Positions 1-7,957 of a DNA stretch of 35,502 nt are shown here, in pieces. The notes beneath the pieces are model-generated. The model was given only the letters and a program-made list of their open reading frames with translations, ran no database searches and was not told where the DNA came from. Position numbers and translations under genes: made by a program. The stretch comes from Psychrobacter raelei. GTDB lineage: Bacteria > Pseudomonadota > Gammaproteobacteria > Pseudomonadales > Moraxellaceae. Numbering within the stretch: the first letter of the stretch is position 1; every line of letters begins with the position of its first letter. The stretch covers positions 1 through 35,502 of the forward strand of contig NZ_CP100399.2 of assembly GCF_022631235.3 (NCBI RefSeq), read 5' to 3'.

Positions 1-13
1 AAAAAATGCGGTT
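1..13 (-). terminator. Right half of csbD terminator split by IS256-family insertion
   Basis: Bases 3-13 (AAAATGCGGTT) are the exact complement of AACCGCATTTT at 34194-34204. If the window is circular and the IS at 34213-35502 with one copy of its 8-bp duplication is removed, the two halves form an 11-bp perfect stem with a 2-nt loop. On the minus strand this is followed by a run of T (the A-run at 34189-34195). That is an intrinsic terminator placed just after csbD, which is read leftwards. It is now interrupted. Confidence 0.75.
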
Positions 14-72
14 AGGAGCGATATTTAAGGTATGATCTTATTGTTTTTATATTTTAAAATTAATACTCGTTG

Positions 73-276
73 CTAGTAGTCGTTCTCACGACGCCAATCA
101 TCAACCTCACGTTCCACCTCTTCTTTAGTTCGGCCAGAACGTTCTTGTAATCGTCCTACCAACTTATCGCGGCTACCTTCGATATGAGTCAAATCATCGT
201 CAGTTAGTTCTGCCCACTTCTGCTTAACACTACCTTTAAGTTGGTTCCATTCACCTTTTAAGGTTTCACTGTTCAT
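73..276 (-). CDS. CsbD family stress-response protein
   Basis: Small, highly charged, soluble protein of 67 residues from this start. It has the CsbD-like pattern: N-terminal LKGEWNQLKGSVKQKW, then LTDDDL, then a basic/acidic helix ending EVDDWRRENDY. CsbD proteins are induced by general stress in many bacteria (sigma-B-controlled in Bacillus), and their biochemical role is unknown. The start at 276 is chosen because AAGGAG (minus strand, 284-289) lies 7 nt before it. An ATG two codons earlier (282) is only 1 nt from that Shine-Dalgarno. It is divergent from the DUF421 gene. Its natural terminator was split by the IS256-family element, so transcripts may now run into the IS antisense to its transposase. 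Confidence 0.85.
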   Translation of the reverse strand: MNSETLKGEWNQLKGSVKQKWAELTDDDLTHIEGSRDKLVGRLQERSGRTKEEVEREVDDWRRENDY

Positions 277-505
277 TTCCATACTCCTTGGCTTATGATT
301 AAGTAACTTGTACTCATCAACTTCTTAACTAATAATCAGTTGATATAAATACTATAAGCACGGCTAAAACAAATGTATGTAGCATGAACGTTTTTAGTGT
401 TCTATGTGATTTAATCCTTATTGCAGCAGTCTTACATATGTGTAGGTTGTGTTGTAATTTGAGAAATCAATTCAGATTAAAGAAGGTTGACCATAGATAA
501 TTTTA

Positions 506-1237
506 GTGGCCGTGACAACTTTCTTAAGCATTTACCTTGTAGGAAAAGAACCTATGGATTGGGCCAATATATTTATTCTCGATACGACGTGGGCATTTGC
601 TGCTGAAATTGCTGTGCGTGTCACTGTGATGTTTATCATGATCATTTTATTTCTACGGTTCACTGGGAAGCGTGGTGTTAGGCAGCTCTCTATATTCGAG
701 TTAACTATCATTTTATCATTAGGGTCCATCGCAGGGGACCCTATGTTTACTAAGGATTTACCATTAATTCAGGCATTGCTTATTATGAGCATTGTAATAT
801 GTCTCTATCGATTATGTACTTGGCTTATGATGAAATACCAGCCATTTGAAGACCTTTTAGAAGGTACTTCGCTTTATATCGTAGAAGATGGTCTATTGGT
901 CCTTGAGAAAATTGAAGGAGGTGAGATGTCACATGATGAATTTTTTTCTGAAATGCGTATGCAAGGTGTTGAACATTTAGGTCAAGTTCGAGTTGGTCTG
1001 TTAGAGACCACTGGAGATTTTAGCCTATTATTATACCCTCACGACCAGGTACGTTATGGTTTACCACTTTTTCCTAAGCAATATAAATTAGTCGATCAGA
1101 TAAATGCCGATGAGTATTATGCTTGCATGTATTGCGGCTATGTTGATAAACCTTTGAAGGTAGATCAACCCTGTGGGCGATGTCAGAATAAGTGCATAGG
1201 ATGGGCTAAAGCCATTAATAACAAGATTGTAAGGTAA
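506..1237 (+). CDS. DUF421 (YetF-like) membrane protein with C-terminal Cys-rich zinc-ribbon-like tail
   Basis: 243 residues with a GTG start. Three hydrophobic segments lie in the first 110 residues, including MFIMIILFLRFTGKRGVRQL, the typical DUF421/YetF signature with the conserved GKR and SIFELTIILSLGSIAGDP motif. A soluble DUF421 domain follows. The tail is unusual: CMYCGY and CGRCQNKC (residues about 208-231) form a rubredoxin/zinc-ribbon-like four-cysteine arrangement. YetF homologues in Bacillus are linked to spore-membrane or stress functions, but the molecular role is not known. Alternative starts are GTG at 512 or ATG at 554; the latter keeps the whole first membrane helix and lies close to the usual family start, so the true start is uncertain. 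It is divergently placed from csbD. Confidence 0.8.
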   Translation: MAVTTFLSIYLVGKEPMDWANIFILDTTWAFAAEIAVRVTVMFIMIILFLRFTGKRGVRQLSIFELTIILSLGSIAGDPMFTKDLPLIQALLIMSIVICLYRLCTWLMMKYQPFEDLLEGTSLYIVEDGLLVLEKIEGGEMSHDEFFSEMRMQGVEHLGQVRVGLLETTGDFSLLLYPHDQVRYGLPLFPKQYKLVDQINADEYYACMYCGYVDKPLKVDQPCGRCQNKCIGWAKAINNKIVR

Positions 1238-1367
1238 CCAAATTTTAAAAAACTGTACTCCGTTGTAGCTAGAGGGGCACCTCTCCTCATGGCACTTAGT
1301 GTATTGTTATGTGTGAATTGATCTCAGAGCCAAATCCAGTGGCACGAATTGAGGACACGTCCTACTA

Positions 1368-1838
1368 TTAGGGCTGACTTACAACATCAATAACACTCTT
1401 ACAAATCAGGCTATTAATGGTGCGAAGCTTTTGTTTAGGCGGACCTTGGCAAACACTACGAAAATTATGAATCTCATCTTTATAACTAATACAATAAAAA
1501 AACGTACCTACCGGTTTCTCCTGTGTTTCAGAACCACCGGACTTTAACAATCCTGTACAGGCGACATATATATCTGCCTTGATGATTTCTTTAGTTTTAT
1601 TCACTAACTCCTCAGTTACTTCAGAAGATTCAGGCGTATACTTATCAATAAGGTGACTTGATATATTTAGCATACTTTGTTTTATTCTCACGTCATAACA
1701 CACCAAGCTGCCCATTAGTACATCGCCTGAATAAGGTGTTAAAGAGAAGCGATGTGCAAGATAGCCTGCCGTAGCACTTTCAATAAAGATCACAGTCAGC
1801 TGCTTATCTGCTAACAACTTTGCACAACTATTAGGCAT
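1368..1838 (-). CDS. CinA-family protein (PncC-type nicotinamide-nucleotide amidohydrolase domain)
   Basis: 156 residues that match only the C-terminal domain of CinA: ESATAG near the start, then VCYDVRIKQSML, YTPESSEVTEEL and the ACTGLLKSGG / KPVGTFF region. The family deamidates nicotinamide mononucleotide to recycle NAD, as stand-alone PncC does; here the activity is inferred from motifs. Start 1838 is chosen because GGGAGG sits 5 nt upstream on the minus strand; the reading frame stays open 17 codons further up but without support. It sits between the DUF421 gene and an IS3-family relic, next to rep. Its residues are shorter and more divergent than chromosomal CinA, so catalytic competence is uncertain. 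Confidence 0.8.
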   Translation of the reverse strand: MPNSCAKLLADKQLTVIFIESATAGYLAHRFSLTPYSGDVLMGSLVCYDVRIKQSMLNISSHLIDKYTPESSEVTEELVNKTKEIIKADIYVACTGLLKSGGSETQEKPVGTFFYCISYKDEIHNFRSVCQGPPKQKLRTINSLICKSVIDVVSQP

Positions 1839-1943
1839 GACACCTCCCTCAAAAAAAAGATCTTCACAAACTAAAAAACAATAGCACATAAGAGCAGAAA
1901 CTAGCTGCTAAGATAATAGAAAAAGATTTGGACATGAGGAAAT

Positions 1944-2006
1944 TTGACCCTTGCTGTCAAATCCGTACAGTTAAACTTGGTAAATTTTAATTATGCGGCT
2001 TAACGG
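1944..2006 (-). mobile_element. Decayed right end of an IS3-family element
   Basis: Read on the minus strand, this stretch matches the segment at 12507-12569: the last codons of an orfB (here with an internal stop, CGT TAA GCC GCA TAA), then TTAAAATTTACCAAGTT and the terminal sequence ending in TTGACAGCAAGGGTCAA. Only about 60 bp survive. It is in inverted orientation to the copies at 12336, 12541 and 29681. Confidence 0.7.
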
Positions 2007-2016
2007 AAAATATCAT

Positions 2017-2044
2017 TATTCACATAAATAACCTTACGTTAAAT
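2017..2044. other. Possible pdif-like XerC/XerD recombination site
   Basis: TATTCACATAA (11), ATAACC (6), TTACGTTAAAT (11). The right arm matches the usual XerD arm TTATGTTAAAT at 10 of 11 positions; the left arm matches a common XerC arm (ATTTCGTATAA) at only 7 of 11. It lies exactly between the rep terminator and IS debris, a common module border on Acinetobacter/Psychrobacter plasmids. I found no second good site, which weakens the call. Confidence 0.3.
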
Positions 2045-2080
2045 GACTTCGCTTGATAGTTTTTTAAGCTGAGATTCATG

Positions 2081-2115
2081 AAAAAGCCCCTGATTCTTTT
2101 TGAACCAGGGGCTTT
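2081..2115 (-). terminator. Rho-independent terminator after rep
   Basis: The 14-bp arms at 2083-2096 and 2102-2115 (AAAGCCCCTG core, one G-T pair) enclose a 5-nt loop, and on the minus strand a T-run follows (A-run at 2081-2085). It lies 29 bp past the rep stop codon. Confidence 0.85.
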
Positions 2116-2143
2116 AAGCCGCTTATGCCAGGGTGAAGCGGAT

Positions 2144-3238
2144 TCAGAATCTAGGCGCTTGTTCATCGTCCAAATACTCTTGCATAGGACGTTTGGTAAA
2201 GCGTTTAGGATCTTTTTTAACCCATTCAACCATGTGGCTGATCCAAGCGCCACTTGATTGGTTAGCAGGGTTCTGAGCTGCTATTAGGCCGTTATAATCT
2301 GCAATAAACTTCTTGCTATGTACTGCTCTAGCCAGTTGTTTATCAGTCAAACGTTTGATAGATGTTATTTCAGCACTCTCAAAAACATCAATTGATTTGC
2401 TCTTCTTTTTGTCTTTTAGCTGATATTTTAAGATAAGGTGGGTATATTTTTTTCCTGTCATTTCTAGTTCGTAAGATGCTTCAATTGGTGACTTATTATT
2501 AATTTCATCTATTGCTGCCTCTATAACCCATTTTTTAAGGTCTTTGTTCGCCTTGTATTTATCCTCCAGCATTAAAGCATTGCGCAAATCTTTAAGACTG
2601 ATTTTACACCACCACTTGGCCTTTTTCTCATCTCTAAATTGCATCATCATAAAATATATTCTGAAGCTATAAGAACTACTAAAAGTAAAAAATTCATCAA
2701 GATATAGCTTTGTAAAGTTTTTACGTAGCTTAACGAGGTAAGGTACAACTTCCCGATGTATGACCATGCGTACAACGATATTAGCATCACTATTAGCCAC
2801 AATATCTAAGACATCTAACAAGTTATATAGCCTTAATTCTCTTATAAACTCTTCATCGTATTTGGAATTGGGATATTTGTCTTTTAGCTTTTTATACACT
2901 TCGTCTTTAACATTCAGAACACTATCAAAGATAGGGTAAATTAGCTCTCCAACTGGAGTATCAATCCTAAACTCTTTTTTACGCATTAATTTACAAGCTG
3001 TTCTAATCTCACGAACTACGTTTTTCGGCTCAACGCCAAGGCGAACAAAATCCTCTTTTGTCACATAGCAGGGCTGATTAGGATCAAACTCTTCATTTTC
3101 TGATTTCGGCATTTGCGACAAAACAATAAGCAATAAACGTAATTCGTTTACTGTCATATCGTATGACGCACGTACTAAGTCATTGTGCATAACAGCCAAC
3201 GGATTTTTATTATTTGTAGAAGTAACAACGGTAGTCAT
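2144..3238 (-). CDS. Rep_3-family (RepB-type) plasmid replication initiator
   Basis: 364 residues. The N-terminal part (NDLVRASYDMTVNELRLLLIVLSQ) is the typical opening of the first winged-helix domain of Rep_3/Initiator Rep proteins. The middle (FFTFSSSYSFRIYFMMMQFRD) is the second winged-helix domain that contacts iterons. The C-terminal tail is basic and close to Psychrobacter/Acinetobacter plasmid Reps. It should bind the iterons just upstream and recruit host replication proteins. Start 3238 is chosen over upstream in-frame ATGs because MTTVVTSTNNKN begins after a GAGGG motif and because the earlier codons overlap the iterons. A terminator follows at 2081-2115. An inverted half-site AGTAGGAGG at 3261-3269, between iterons and start, may be an autoregulatory operator. 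Confidence 0.92.
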   Translation of the reverse strand: MTTVVTSTNNKNPLAVMHNDLVRASYDMTVNELRLLLIVLSQMPKSENEEFDPNQPCYVTKEDFVRLGVEPKNVVREIRTACKLMRKKEFRIDTPVGELIYPIFDSVLNVKDEVYKKLKDKYPNSKYDEEFIRELRLYNLLDVLDIVANSDANIVVRMVIHREVVPYLVKLRKNFTKLYLDEFFTFSSSYSFRIYFMMMQFRDEKKAKWWCKISLKDLRNALMLEDKYKANKDLKKWVIEAAIDEINNKSPIEASYELEMTGKKYTHLILKYQLKDKKKSKSIDVFESAEITSIKRLTDKQLARAVHSKKFIADYNGLIAAQNPANQSSGAWISHMVEWVKKDPKRFTKRPMQEYLDDEQAPRF

Positions 3239-3566
3239 AATTTTAACCCTCAGCTCATAAAGTAGGAGGTAATTTAACATTACTCCTACTTGTGCGTCAA
3301 TCTCTCCCCCTTCGTGCGTCAATCCCTCCTACTTGTGCGTCAATCTCTCCCCCTTCGTGCGTCAATCCCTCCTACTTAGATGGCTCAACCCTTTATAGAA
3401 CAAACTCTCCCAGTGACCTAAAAAGCTTTTAATAACTTTTAAAAACTAAAAAACAGATTTTTTGTTTTAAAATAAAAAAACAACAAGAAAAACCCTCAAA
3501 TAATCGAAGACCATGATGATTATCTGGATCTAAAATTCACTCATATTTCTCTTAGCTAAAGGTGTT
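3239..3566. other. Probable plasmid origin of replication (iterons plus AT-rich stretch)
   Basis: No gene in this 328-bp gap between the mobA stop and the rep start. It contains four iterons (3282-3377), an inverted half-motif AGTAGGAGG, and at about 3420-3500 a strongly A/T-rich tract with repeated AAAAA/TTTTT runs suitable as a DNA unwinding element. This is the standard order of an iteron origin feeding a Rep_3 protein. I did not identify a certain DnaA box by eye. Confidence 0.75.
3282..3377 (+). repeat. Four direct iterons upstream of rep
   Basis: The core GTGCGTCAAT starts at 3292, 3314, 3335 and 3357, giving spacings of 22, 21 and 22 bp. The cores are separated alternately by CTCTCCCCCTTC and by CCCTCCTACTT, so the array is really two copies of a 43-bp unit plus a trailing flank. 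Periodicity close to two helical turns puts all Rep sites on one DNA face. Confidence 0.9.
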
Positions 3567-5612
3567 TTATCGACCAAAACCTCTTGAAGGTCTATGAGAT
3601 CGTTGTAAATCGTTATTAAACGCACGTAAACCGGCCTCTATGGCTTTGTTTTGTTCATCTAGTAACTGACTACCATAAATATTTTTAAACACCTCTACAG
3701 TCGAATTTAGAGCGTTTATATAACTCTCTCGCTGACCACTAGGCAGTTTGACCACATCAGAGTAGGCATACTTGAATTGTTGGCAAGTACTATTAAGCGT
3801 ATCTGATCTATGAGATTTAGCTAATTCTCTGGCCTCTATGGTTTGTTTGTCATCAGAAATAAAATGATCTAACCCTCGAATGTAGTCAAATGATGAAATG
3901 ATATCTCGGGTCATACTACCCACCTCTCCGGCGCTACCGCCTAATTTAGGAATAATGCTTTGGTTGAAATCAGCTCTTTTTTGGTCAATATCTTCTTTAA
4001 ATTCAAACCACGCCGTTAAACGCTCGTTATACTGCTCACGCTCCTGCTTAGGATGATTAACCAGGTGGATAAGGTCCTTGTTGTTGGTAATAAAGCGCTC
4101 ATCAATCTTGTTTTTAACCGCTATCAAATTGTCTCTAAAATCCTTACTTTGAAGATTAAGTGATGTCACAAAGTCTTTAATCACCTCAATTTGTCTATAG
4201 TCATATTTATCAGGGTAATCATTAGGGTCCTCATTCCAGCCAGATCTCAAACAATTATCGGGTTGGGTGGCCGTGAGTAATTTATGAGCAAGTCTTAGCT
4301 TAAGCTGTTCAGCACGTTCAGATCTTCTCTTATCTTCATAAGTTGCTCTTCTAGTTTCTCTATCAATTCGTCCTTGCTGCTGATCAAGTAGAGCAGCTCT
4401 TGCTCGTCGCGCTTTGTCATCGAACGGGGTTGGGGCAGGTCTTGCTCGCTTTGTAGCGTCTTGATGGATGCTCTGAGCGATTGATTCGCTGTCTGCAGCT
4501 CTTTTTGAGTTTGCAGTAACCCAGCGTTTTGAGAGATCAATTCTTTGTTGTGCTTTATGGTTTGCTTTGTCTGCGTCATCAATTCTATTTGGTAAGTTTT
4601 CGCATCGCTTAGTTGCCCAAGCAGTGCCTGATTTTGCGTCTTCAATGCATCGTTTTGTGCTATCAGCTCGTCGTTCTGTGTCTGCAATGAGTCCAGATAA
4701 TCTCTCATTTTGATCAGTTGCCCAAGCAAGTCCGTCTCGATATTGTTTAATTCGTCGCTCATCTTCTCTCCTTTGCTCTAACACGGCGTGATTGCGTGCT
4801 TGAATCTTACGGTTAGTTTCTCCCTTTTCGGTAGCAATACCTCGGCGCTCCATGGCAGTTGCCTCAACTCCCATCTTAATGGTGGGCTGTTGATCAAGTC
4901 CTTGGTCCTTATAACTACGCTCATCCATAAGCGGTAAATTACGCTGTTTAAGTCTTTGATTGGCAGTGTCCACCCAAAGCTTACGAATACGCTTAATCTC
5001 CTCCCTTGAGGAGGGGAGGTCATTTTGTTTACGCTTTTTATTAGACCACTCAAAAGGGATTTTAAATTTAGGGTCAAATGCCAACCTACCATCCGGCTCA
5101 ATCACTGGCGCGCGCGTCGTCACCATAATATGGGCATGAAAATTACGCGGGTCAGGGTTTTGCTCCCCTTCACGCAGCCGCTTAGAGCTGGGCTTGGCAT
5201 TAGGATCAAAGGGCAGCTTCATCACAGGGCGATGCAGACACACATCGGCAATCACATTCATGTCATCACACAGCTTTTGTGCAAACTCTAGAGCAAGCGC
5301 ATGACGCTCATCTTCAGGTAGCTCATAAGGCAAATTAATCAACCACTCACGCGCCACACGGCTATCAGATCTTGCCTCAAATGCTTCAGCAGTATTCCAA
5401 AGTATCTCGCGATCAATCTTGACATACCCTTTTCTTAACGAAGCAGGCATCACAATATCACTGCTCATTACCCCATTTTTTTTAGAGTAATCATGAACCT
5501 TGCCATACTTAGCATCCTCTAAAACATCACCAGCGCGATATGCGGCACAGGCCACAGCGGACTGTCCTGCTTTTCTAGAAATTGCTTTAGTCGCAATATG
5601 CACCATAGTCAT
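3567..5612 (-). CDS. mobA: MobA/MobL-family (MobQ type) relaxase
   Basis: 681 residues from this start. The N-terminal ~220 residues form the relaxase: ISRKAGQSAVACAAYRAGD supplies the catalytic tyrosine (Tyr25 in this numbering, as in RSF1010 MobA), and FHAHIMVTTRAP supplies the metal-binding histidines. The enzyme nicks oriT and stays on the 5' end during transfer. Start 5612 is chosen because AAGG lies about 9 nt upstream; ATG 5606 is an alternative, and an upstream start at 5648 would overlap the oriT hairpin. The C-terminal two thirds is helical and very rich in Arg, Ala and Gln. About residues 284-440 it overlaps a second gene in the +1 frame, which probably explains the low-complexity composition there. 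There is no primase fusion like that of RSF1010. Confidence 0.9.
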   Translation of the reverse strand: MTMVHIATKAISRKAGQSAVACAAYRAGDVLEDAKYGKVHDYSKKNGVMSSDIVMPASLRKGYVKIDREILWNTAEAFEARSDSRVAREWLINLPYELPEDERHALALEFAQKLCDDMNVIADVCLHRPVMKLPFDPNAKPSSKRLREGEQNPDPRNFHAHIMVTTRAPVIEPDGRLAFDPKFKIPFEWSNKKRKQNDLPSSREEIKRIRKLWVDTANQRLKQRNLPLMDERSYKDQGLDQQPTIKMGVEATAMERRGIATEKGETNRKIQARNHAVLEQRREDERRIKQYRDGLAWATDQNERLSGLIADTERRADSTKRCIEDAKSGTAWATKRCENLPNRIDDADKANHKAQQRIDLSKRWVTANSKRAADSESIAQSIHQDATKRARPAPTPFDDKARRARAALLDQQQGRIDRETRRATYEDKRRSERAEQLKLRLAHKLLTATQPDNCLRSGWNEDPNDYPDKYDYRQIEVIKDFVTSLNLQSKDFRDNLIAVKNKIDERFITNNKDLIHLVNHPKQEREQYNERLTAWFEFKEDIDQKRADFNQSIIPKLGGSAGEVGSMTRDIISSFDYIRGLDHFISDDKQTIEARELAKSHRSDTLNSTCQQFKYAYSDVVKLPSGQRESYINALNSTVEVFKNIYGSQLLDEQNKAIEAGLRAFNNDLQRSHRPSRGFGR
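4295..4762 (-). CDS. Nested coiled-coil mobilization protein, overlapping mobA in +1 frame
   Basis: 155 residues wholly inside mobA, same strand, shifted +1. It is almost entirely heptad-like: LLGQLIKMRDYLDSLQTQND, then repeated Q-N-x-x-L units (AQNDALKTQNQALLGQL, SQNAGLLQTQKELQ) and a final KDELIEKLEEQL. An excellent Shine-Dalgarno (AAAGGAGAG) ends 3 nt before its ATG, which is unlikely by chance inside another gene. Position and size recall the accessory mob genes that overlap mobA in RSF1010-type plasmids (mobB in another frame), though no sequence similarity is claimed. A role as a relaxosome accessory or dimerising partner is inferred. It is not a chance shadow ORF: composition is regular, it has few rare residues, and the start signal is strong. 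Confidence 0.75.
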   Translation of the reverse strand: MSDELNNIETDLLGQLIKMRDYLDSLQTQNDELIAQNDALKTQNQALLGQLSDAKTYQIELMTQTKQTIKHNKELISQNAGLLQTQKELQTANQSLRASIKTLQSEQDLPQPRSMTKRDEQELLYLISSKDELIEKLEEQLMKIREDLNVLNSLS

Positions 5613-5639
5613 AATAGCTGGCCTTAGGTTAAAGGTTTT

Positions 5640-5770
5640 GCACACCACATCTTTTCGTGGTGTGCGGGGTTTGGGGTGTCCCCAACGAAGGGCGATTCAG
5701 TTTTTAATGTAGTAACGAAGTGGATAGATTAAAAACTGAGTCGTTACTTCGCCCTTAGTCAGGGGGACCC
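5640..5770. other. Probable origin of transfer (oriT) of the MobQ system
   Basis: It lies between the divergent mobA and mobC-like genes. Features in order: a 9-bp hairpin GCACACCAC/GTGGTGTGC (5640-5648, 5657-5665); GGGGTGTCCCC (5673-5683); then a nested dyad AAGGGCGA (5688-5695) with TCGCCCTT (5749-5756) outside CAGTTTTTAAT (5698-5708) with ATTAAAAACTG (5728-5738). CGCCCTTA resembles the core next to nic in RSF1010/MobQ oriTs. The exact nick position is not determined. Confidence 0.65.
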
Positions 5771-5893
5771 AACCATCACCCATTAAAATAAAATGTATCA
5801 GGTTTATGATTATTCTATCTTAAAGAGTAGCATGGATTATTGAATGATGCCTAGCGCCTTGCTATGCTAGATCAATATTAATAAAAGGAGTTA

Positions 5894-6349
5894 ATGATGT
5901 CTGTATCTATTTTTGATAATCAAGAAGCCAATGAGTTAAAAGAGCGTCAACGCTTAGAGGAATTAAAGCGTAAAGCTAAGCTGCAACAAGTAAAGCTTGA
6001 TAAGCGCTTAAATAAACAAAAAATATTGATGGGCGCTTTTTTAGGACAGGTGTTAGCAGGAGAGAGTGAGGATGAAAAATTTATTCAAAATTACTTTGCG
6101 AAAAACTTCCCACAATTTTTAACCAGAAAGTCAGACAAAGAGTTGTTTGCAAGTATGGTGAAAAGCTTGGGGGGTGATATTGGCTTAGAGGAAGAGGTGT
6201 CTAAAGCTGATGATCATCCAGCTGAGCAAGAGCATGATCAAGTTGAGCAACCTGATGACACGGACTATACGGATAATGACATCCGTGAGTTGTTCTCAGA
6301 TCCGCAGGTTGATGCATTTCCTCCCCATGATGACGGTTATCGTGGATAA
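5894..6349 (+). CDS. MobC/MobS-like mobilization accessory protein
   Basis: 151 residues. A long basic coiled coil (KERQRLEELKRKAKLQQVKL..RLNKQKI) leads into KILMGAFLGQVLAGE, a pattern shared with small TraD/MobC-type accessory proteins that stand divergent from MobA/MobL relaxases. The C-terminal half is acidic (DDHPAEQEHDQVEQPDDTDY). The start is supported by AAAAGGAG a few nt upstream; ATG 5897 is an alternative. It is divergent from mobA across oriT, which is the best evidence of a role in relaxosome assembly. The family assignment rests on context and general pattern rather than a definite domain. Confidence 0.6.
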   Translation: MMSVSIFDNQEANELKERQRLEELKRKAKLQQVKLDKRLNKQKILMGAFLGQVLAGESEDEKFIQNYFAKNFPQFLTRKSDKELFASMVKSLGGDIGLEEEVSKADDHPAEQEHDQVEQPDDTDYTDNDIRELFSDPQVDAFPPHDDGYRG

Positions 6350-6415
6350 TGTATTTTTAGTTAGGCACAATGTGCGTAAGTTTTAGTCTCTTATTTTTTT
6401 ACAGGATTTTTTATC

Positions 6416-7957
6416 ATGACAAGTACCCAACAACGTGCGGAACTGCATCGACAAATTTGGCAAATTGCAAACGAGGTTCGTGGCTCAGTCGATGGGTGGG
6501 ATTTTAAACAGTATGTGTTGGGGACTTTGTTCTACCGCTTTATCAGTGAGAACTTTGCCCATTATATTGAGGCGGGGGATGAGAGCGTTAATTATGCCGC
6601 TCTTTTGGATGAGGTGATTACTGCTGATATTAAAGACGATGCGATTAAGACTAAGGGTTATTTCATATACCCAAGTCAGCTGTTTGCTAACGTAGCAGCC
6701 AATGCGCATAGAAACGAGAACTTAAATACGGATTTGGCTGCTATTTTTAAAGAGATTGAAAGCTCGGCTAATGGCTACCCGTCTGAGCCTGATATTAAGG
6801 GGCTGTTTGCTGATTTTGATACCACCAGTAATCGATTAGGTAATACTGTTGCGGATAAAAATACTCGTTTAGCTGCGGTACTTAAAGGGGTAGCTGGCCT
6901 TAAGCTGCATCAGTTTGAGGACAGTGAGATTGATCTATTTGGCGATGCTTATGAGTATCTGATCTCAAACTATGCGGCCAATGCGGGTAAATCAGGCGGT
7001 GAGTTCTTCACCCCTCAAAGCGTGTCTAAACTGATTGCTCAAATTGCGATGCATAAACAAGAAACGGTTAATAAAATCTACGATCCAGCTGCAGGCTCTG
7101 GCTCTTTATTGCTGCAAGCTAAAAAGCACTTTGATAATCACATCATTGAAGAGGGGTTTTTTGGTCAAGAGATTAACCACACCACCTATAACCTTGCACG
7201 TATGAATATGTTTTTACATAACGTGAACTACGACAAATTTAATATCAAGCTTGGTAACACGCTGCTAGATCCGCATTTTGGGGAGGATAGACCCTTTGAT
7301 GCGATTGTCTCTAACCCACCGTATTCAGTGAAGTGGATTGGTAGTGATGATCCGACCTTAATTAATGATGAGCGTTTTGCGCCAGCGGGCGTATTAGCCC
7401 CTAAATCAAAGGCGGACTTTGCTTTTGTGCTTCATGCATTAAATTACTTATCGAGTAAGGGCCGCGCCGCTATTGTCTGCTTCCCTGGGATATTCTATCG
7501 CGGCGGTGCTGAACAAAAGATTCGTCAGTATTTGGTAGATAACAACTATGTAGAGACGGTGATCTCCTTAGCACCCAACTTATTCTTTGGAACCAGTATC
7601 TCGGTTAATATCTTAGTGCTATCCAAGCACAAAACAGAGGGTAAGACGCAGTTTATTGATGCCAGTAAGCTGTTTAAGTCAGAGACGAATACTAACGTAC
7701 TGACTGATGCGCATATCGAGCAGATCATGACTTTGTTTGATACTAAAGAAGATACGGATTATTTGTCTGCCAGTGTTGATAACAGCGCTATTGCTAAAAA
7801 TGACTATAACTTATCGGTAAGTGCTTACGTAGAAGCAGAAGATACGCGTGAGGTTATTGATATTAAGACTTTAAATAGCGAGCTTAAAACGACAGTTGCT
7901 AAGATTGATAAGCTGCGTGCTGATATCGATCAAATCGTTGCGGAGATTGAGGCATGA
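6416..7957 (+). CDS. hsdM: Type I restriction-modification DNA methyltransferase subunit HsdM
   Basis: 513 residues, full length. It has an N-terminal HsdM helical domain ([20 protein letters not shown]), the SAM-binding motif [10 protein letters not shown] at about residue 223 and the catalytic NPPYS at about residue 300, which together mark an adenine-N6 methyltransferase of the EcoR124-like (type IC) group. With HsdS it modifies host DNA; with HsdR it forms the restriction enzyme. An AGGA motif precedes the start. It overlaps hsdS by 4 bp (ATGA), so translation is coupled. The operon runs away from mobC with about 66 bp between. Confidence 0.95.
   Translation: MTSTQQRAELHRQIWQIANEVRGSVDGWDFKQYVLGTLFYRFISENFAHYIEAGDESVNYAALLDEVITADIKDDAIKTKGYFIYPSQLFANVAANAHRNENLNTDLAAIFKEIESSANGYPSEPDIKGLFADFDTTSNRLGNTVADKNTRLAAVLKGVAGLKLHQFEDSEIDLFGDAYEYLISNYAANAGKSGGEFFTPQSVSKLIAQIAMHKQETVNKIYDPAAGSGSLLLQAKKHFDNHIIEEGFFGQEINHTTYNLARMNMFLHNVNYDKFNIKLGNTLLDPHFGEDRPFDAIVSNPPYSVKWIGSDDPTLINDERFAPAGVLAPKSKADFAFVLHALNYLSSKGRAAIVCFPGIFYRGGAEQKIRQYLVDNNYVETVISLAPNLFFGTSISVNILVLSKHKTEGKTQFIDASKLFKSETNTNVLTDAHIEQIMTLFDTKEDTDYLSASVDNSAIAKNDYNLSVSAYVEAEDTREVIDIKTLNSELKTTVAKIDKLRADIDQIVAEIEA

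Noticed and set aside
2020..2253. Open frame of 77 codons over the end of rep
   Set aside because: It crosses the rep terminator and is in another frame of rep; no family or start signal.
3282..3377. CRISPR-like spaced repeats
   Set aside because: Spacers also repeat, period is 21-22 bp, and the array lies before rep; these are iterons.
5500..5712. Frame on the plus strand across the mobA start and oriT
   Set aside because: It is antisense to the conserved relaxase motif and contains the oriT dyads; no start signal.
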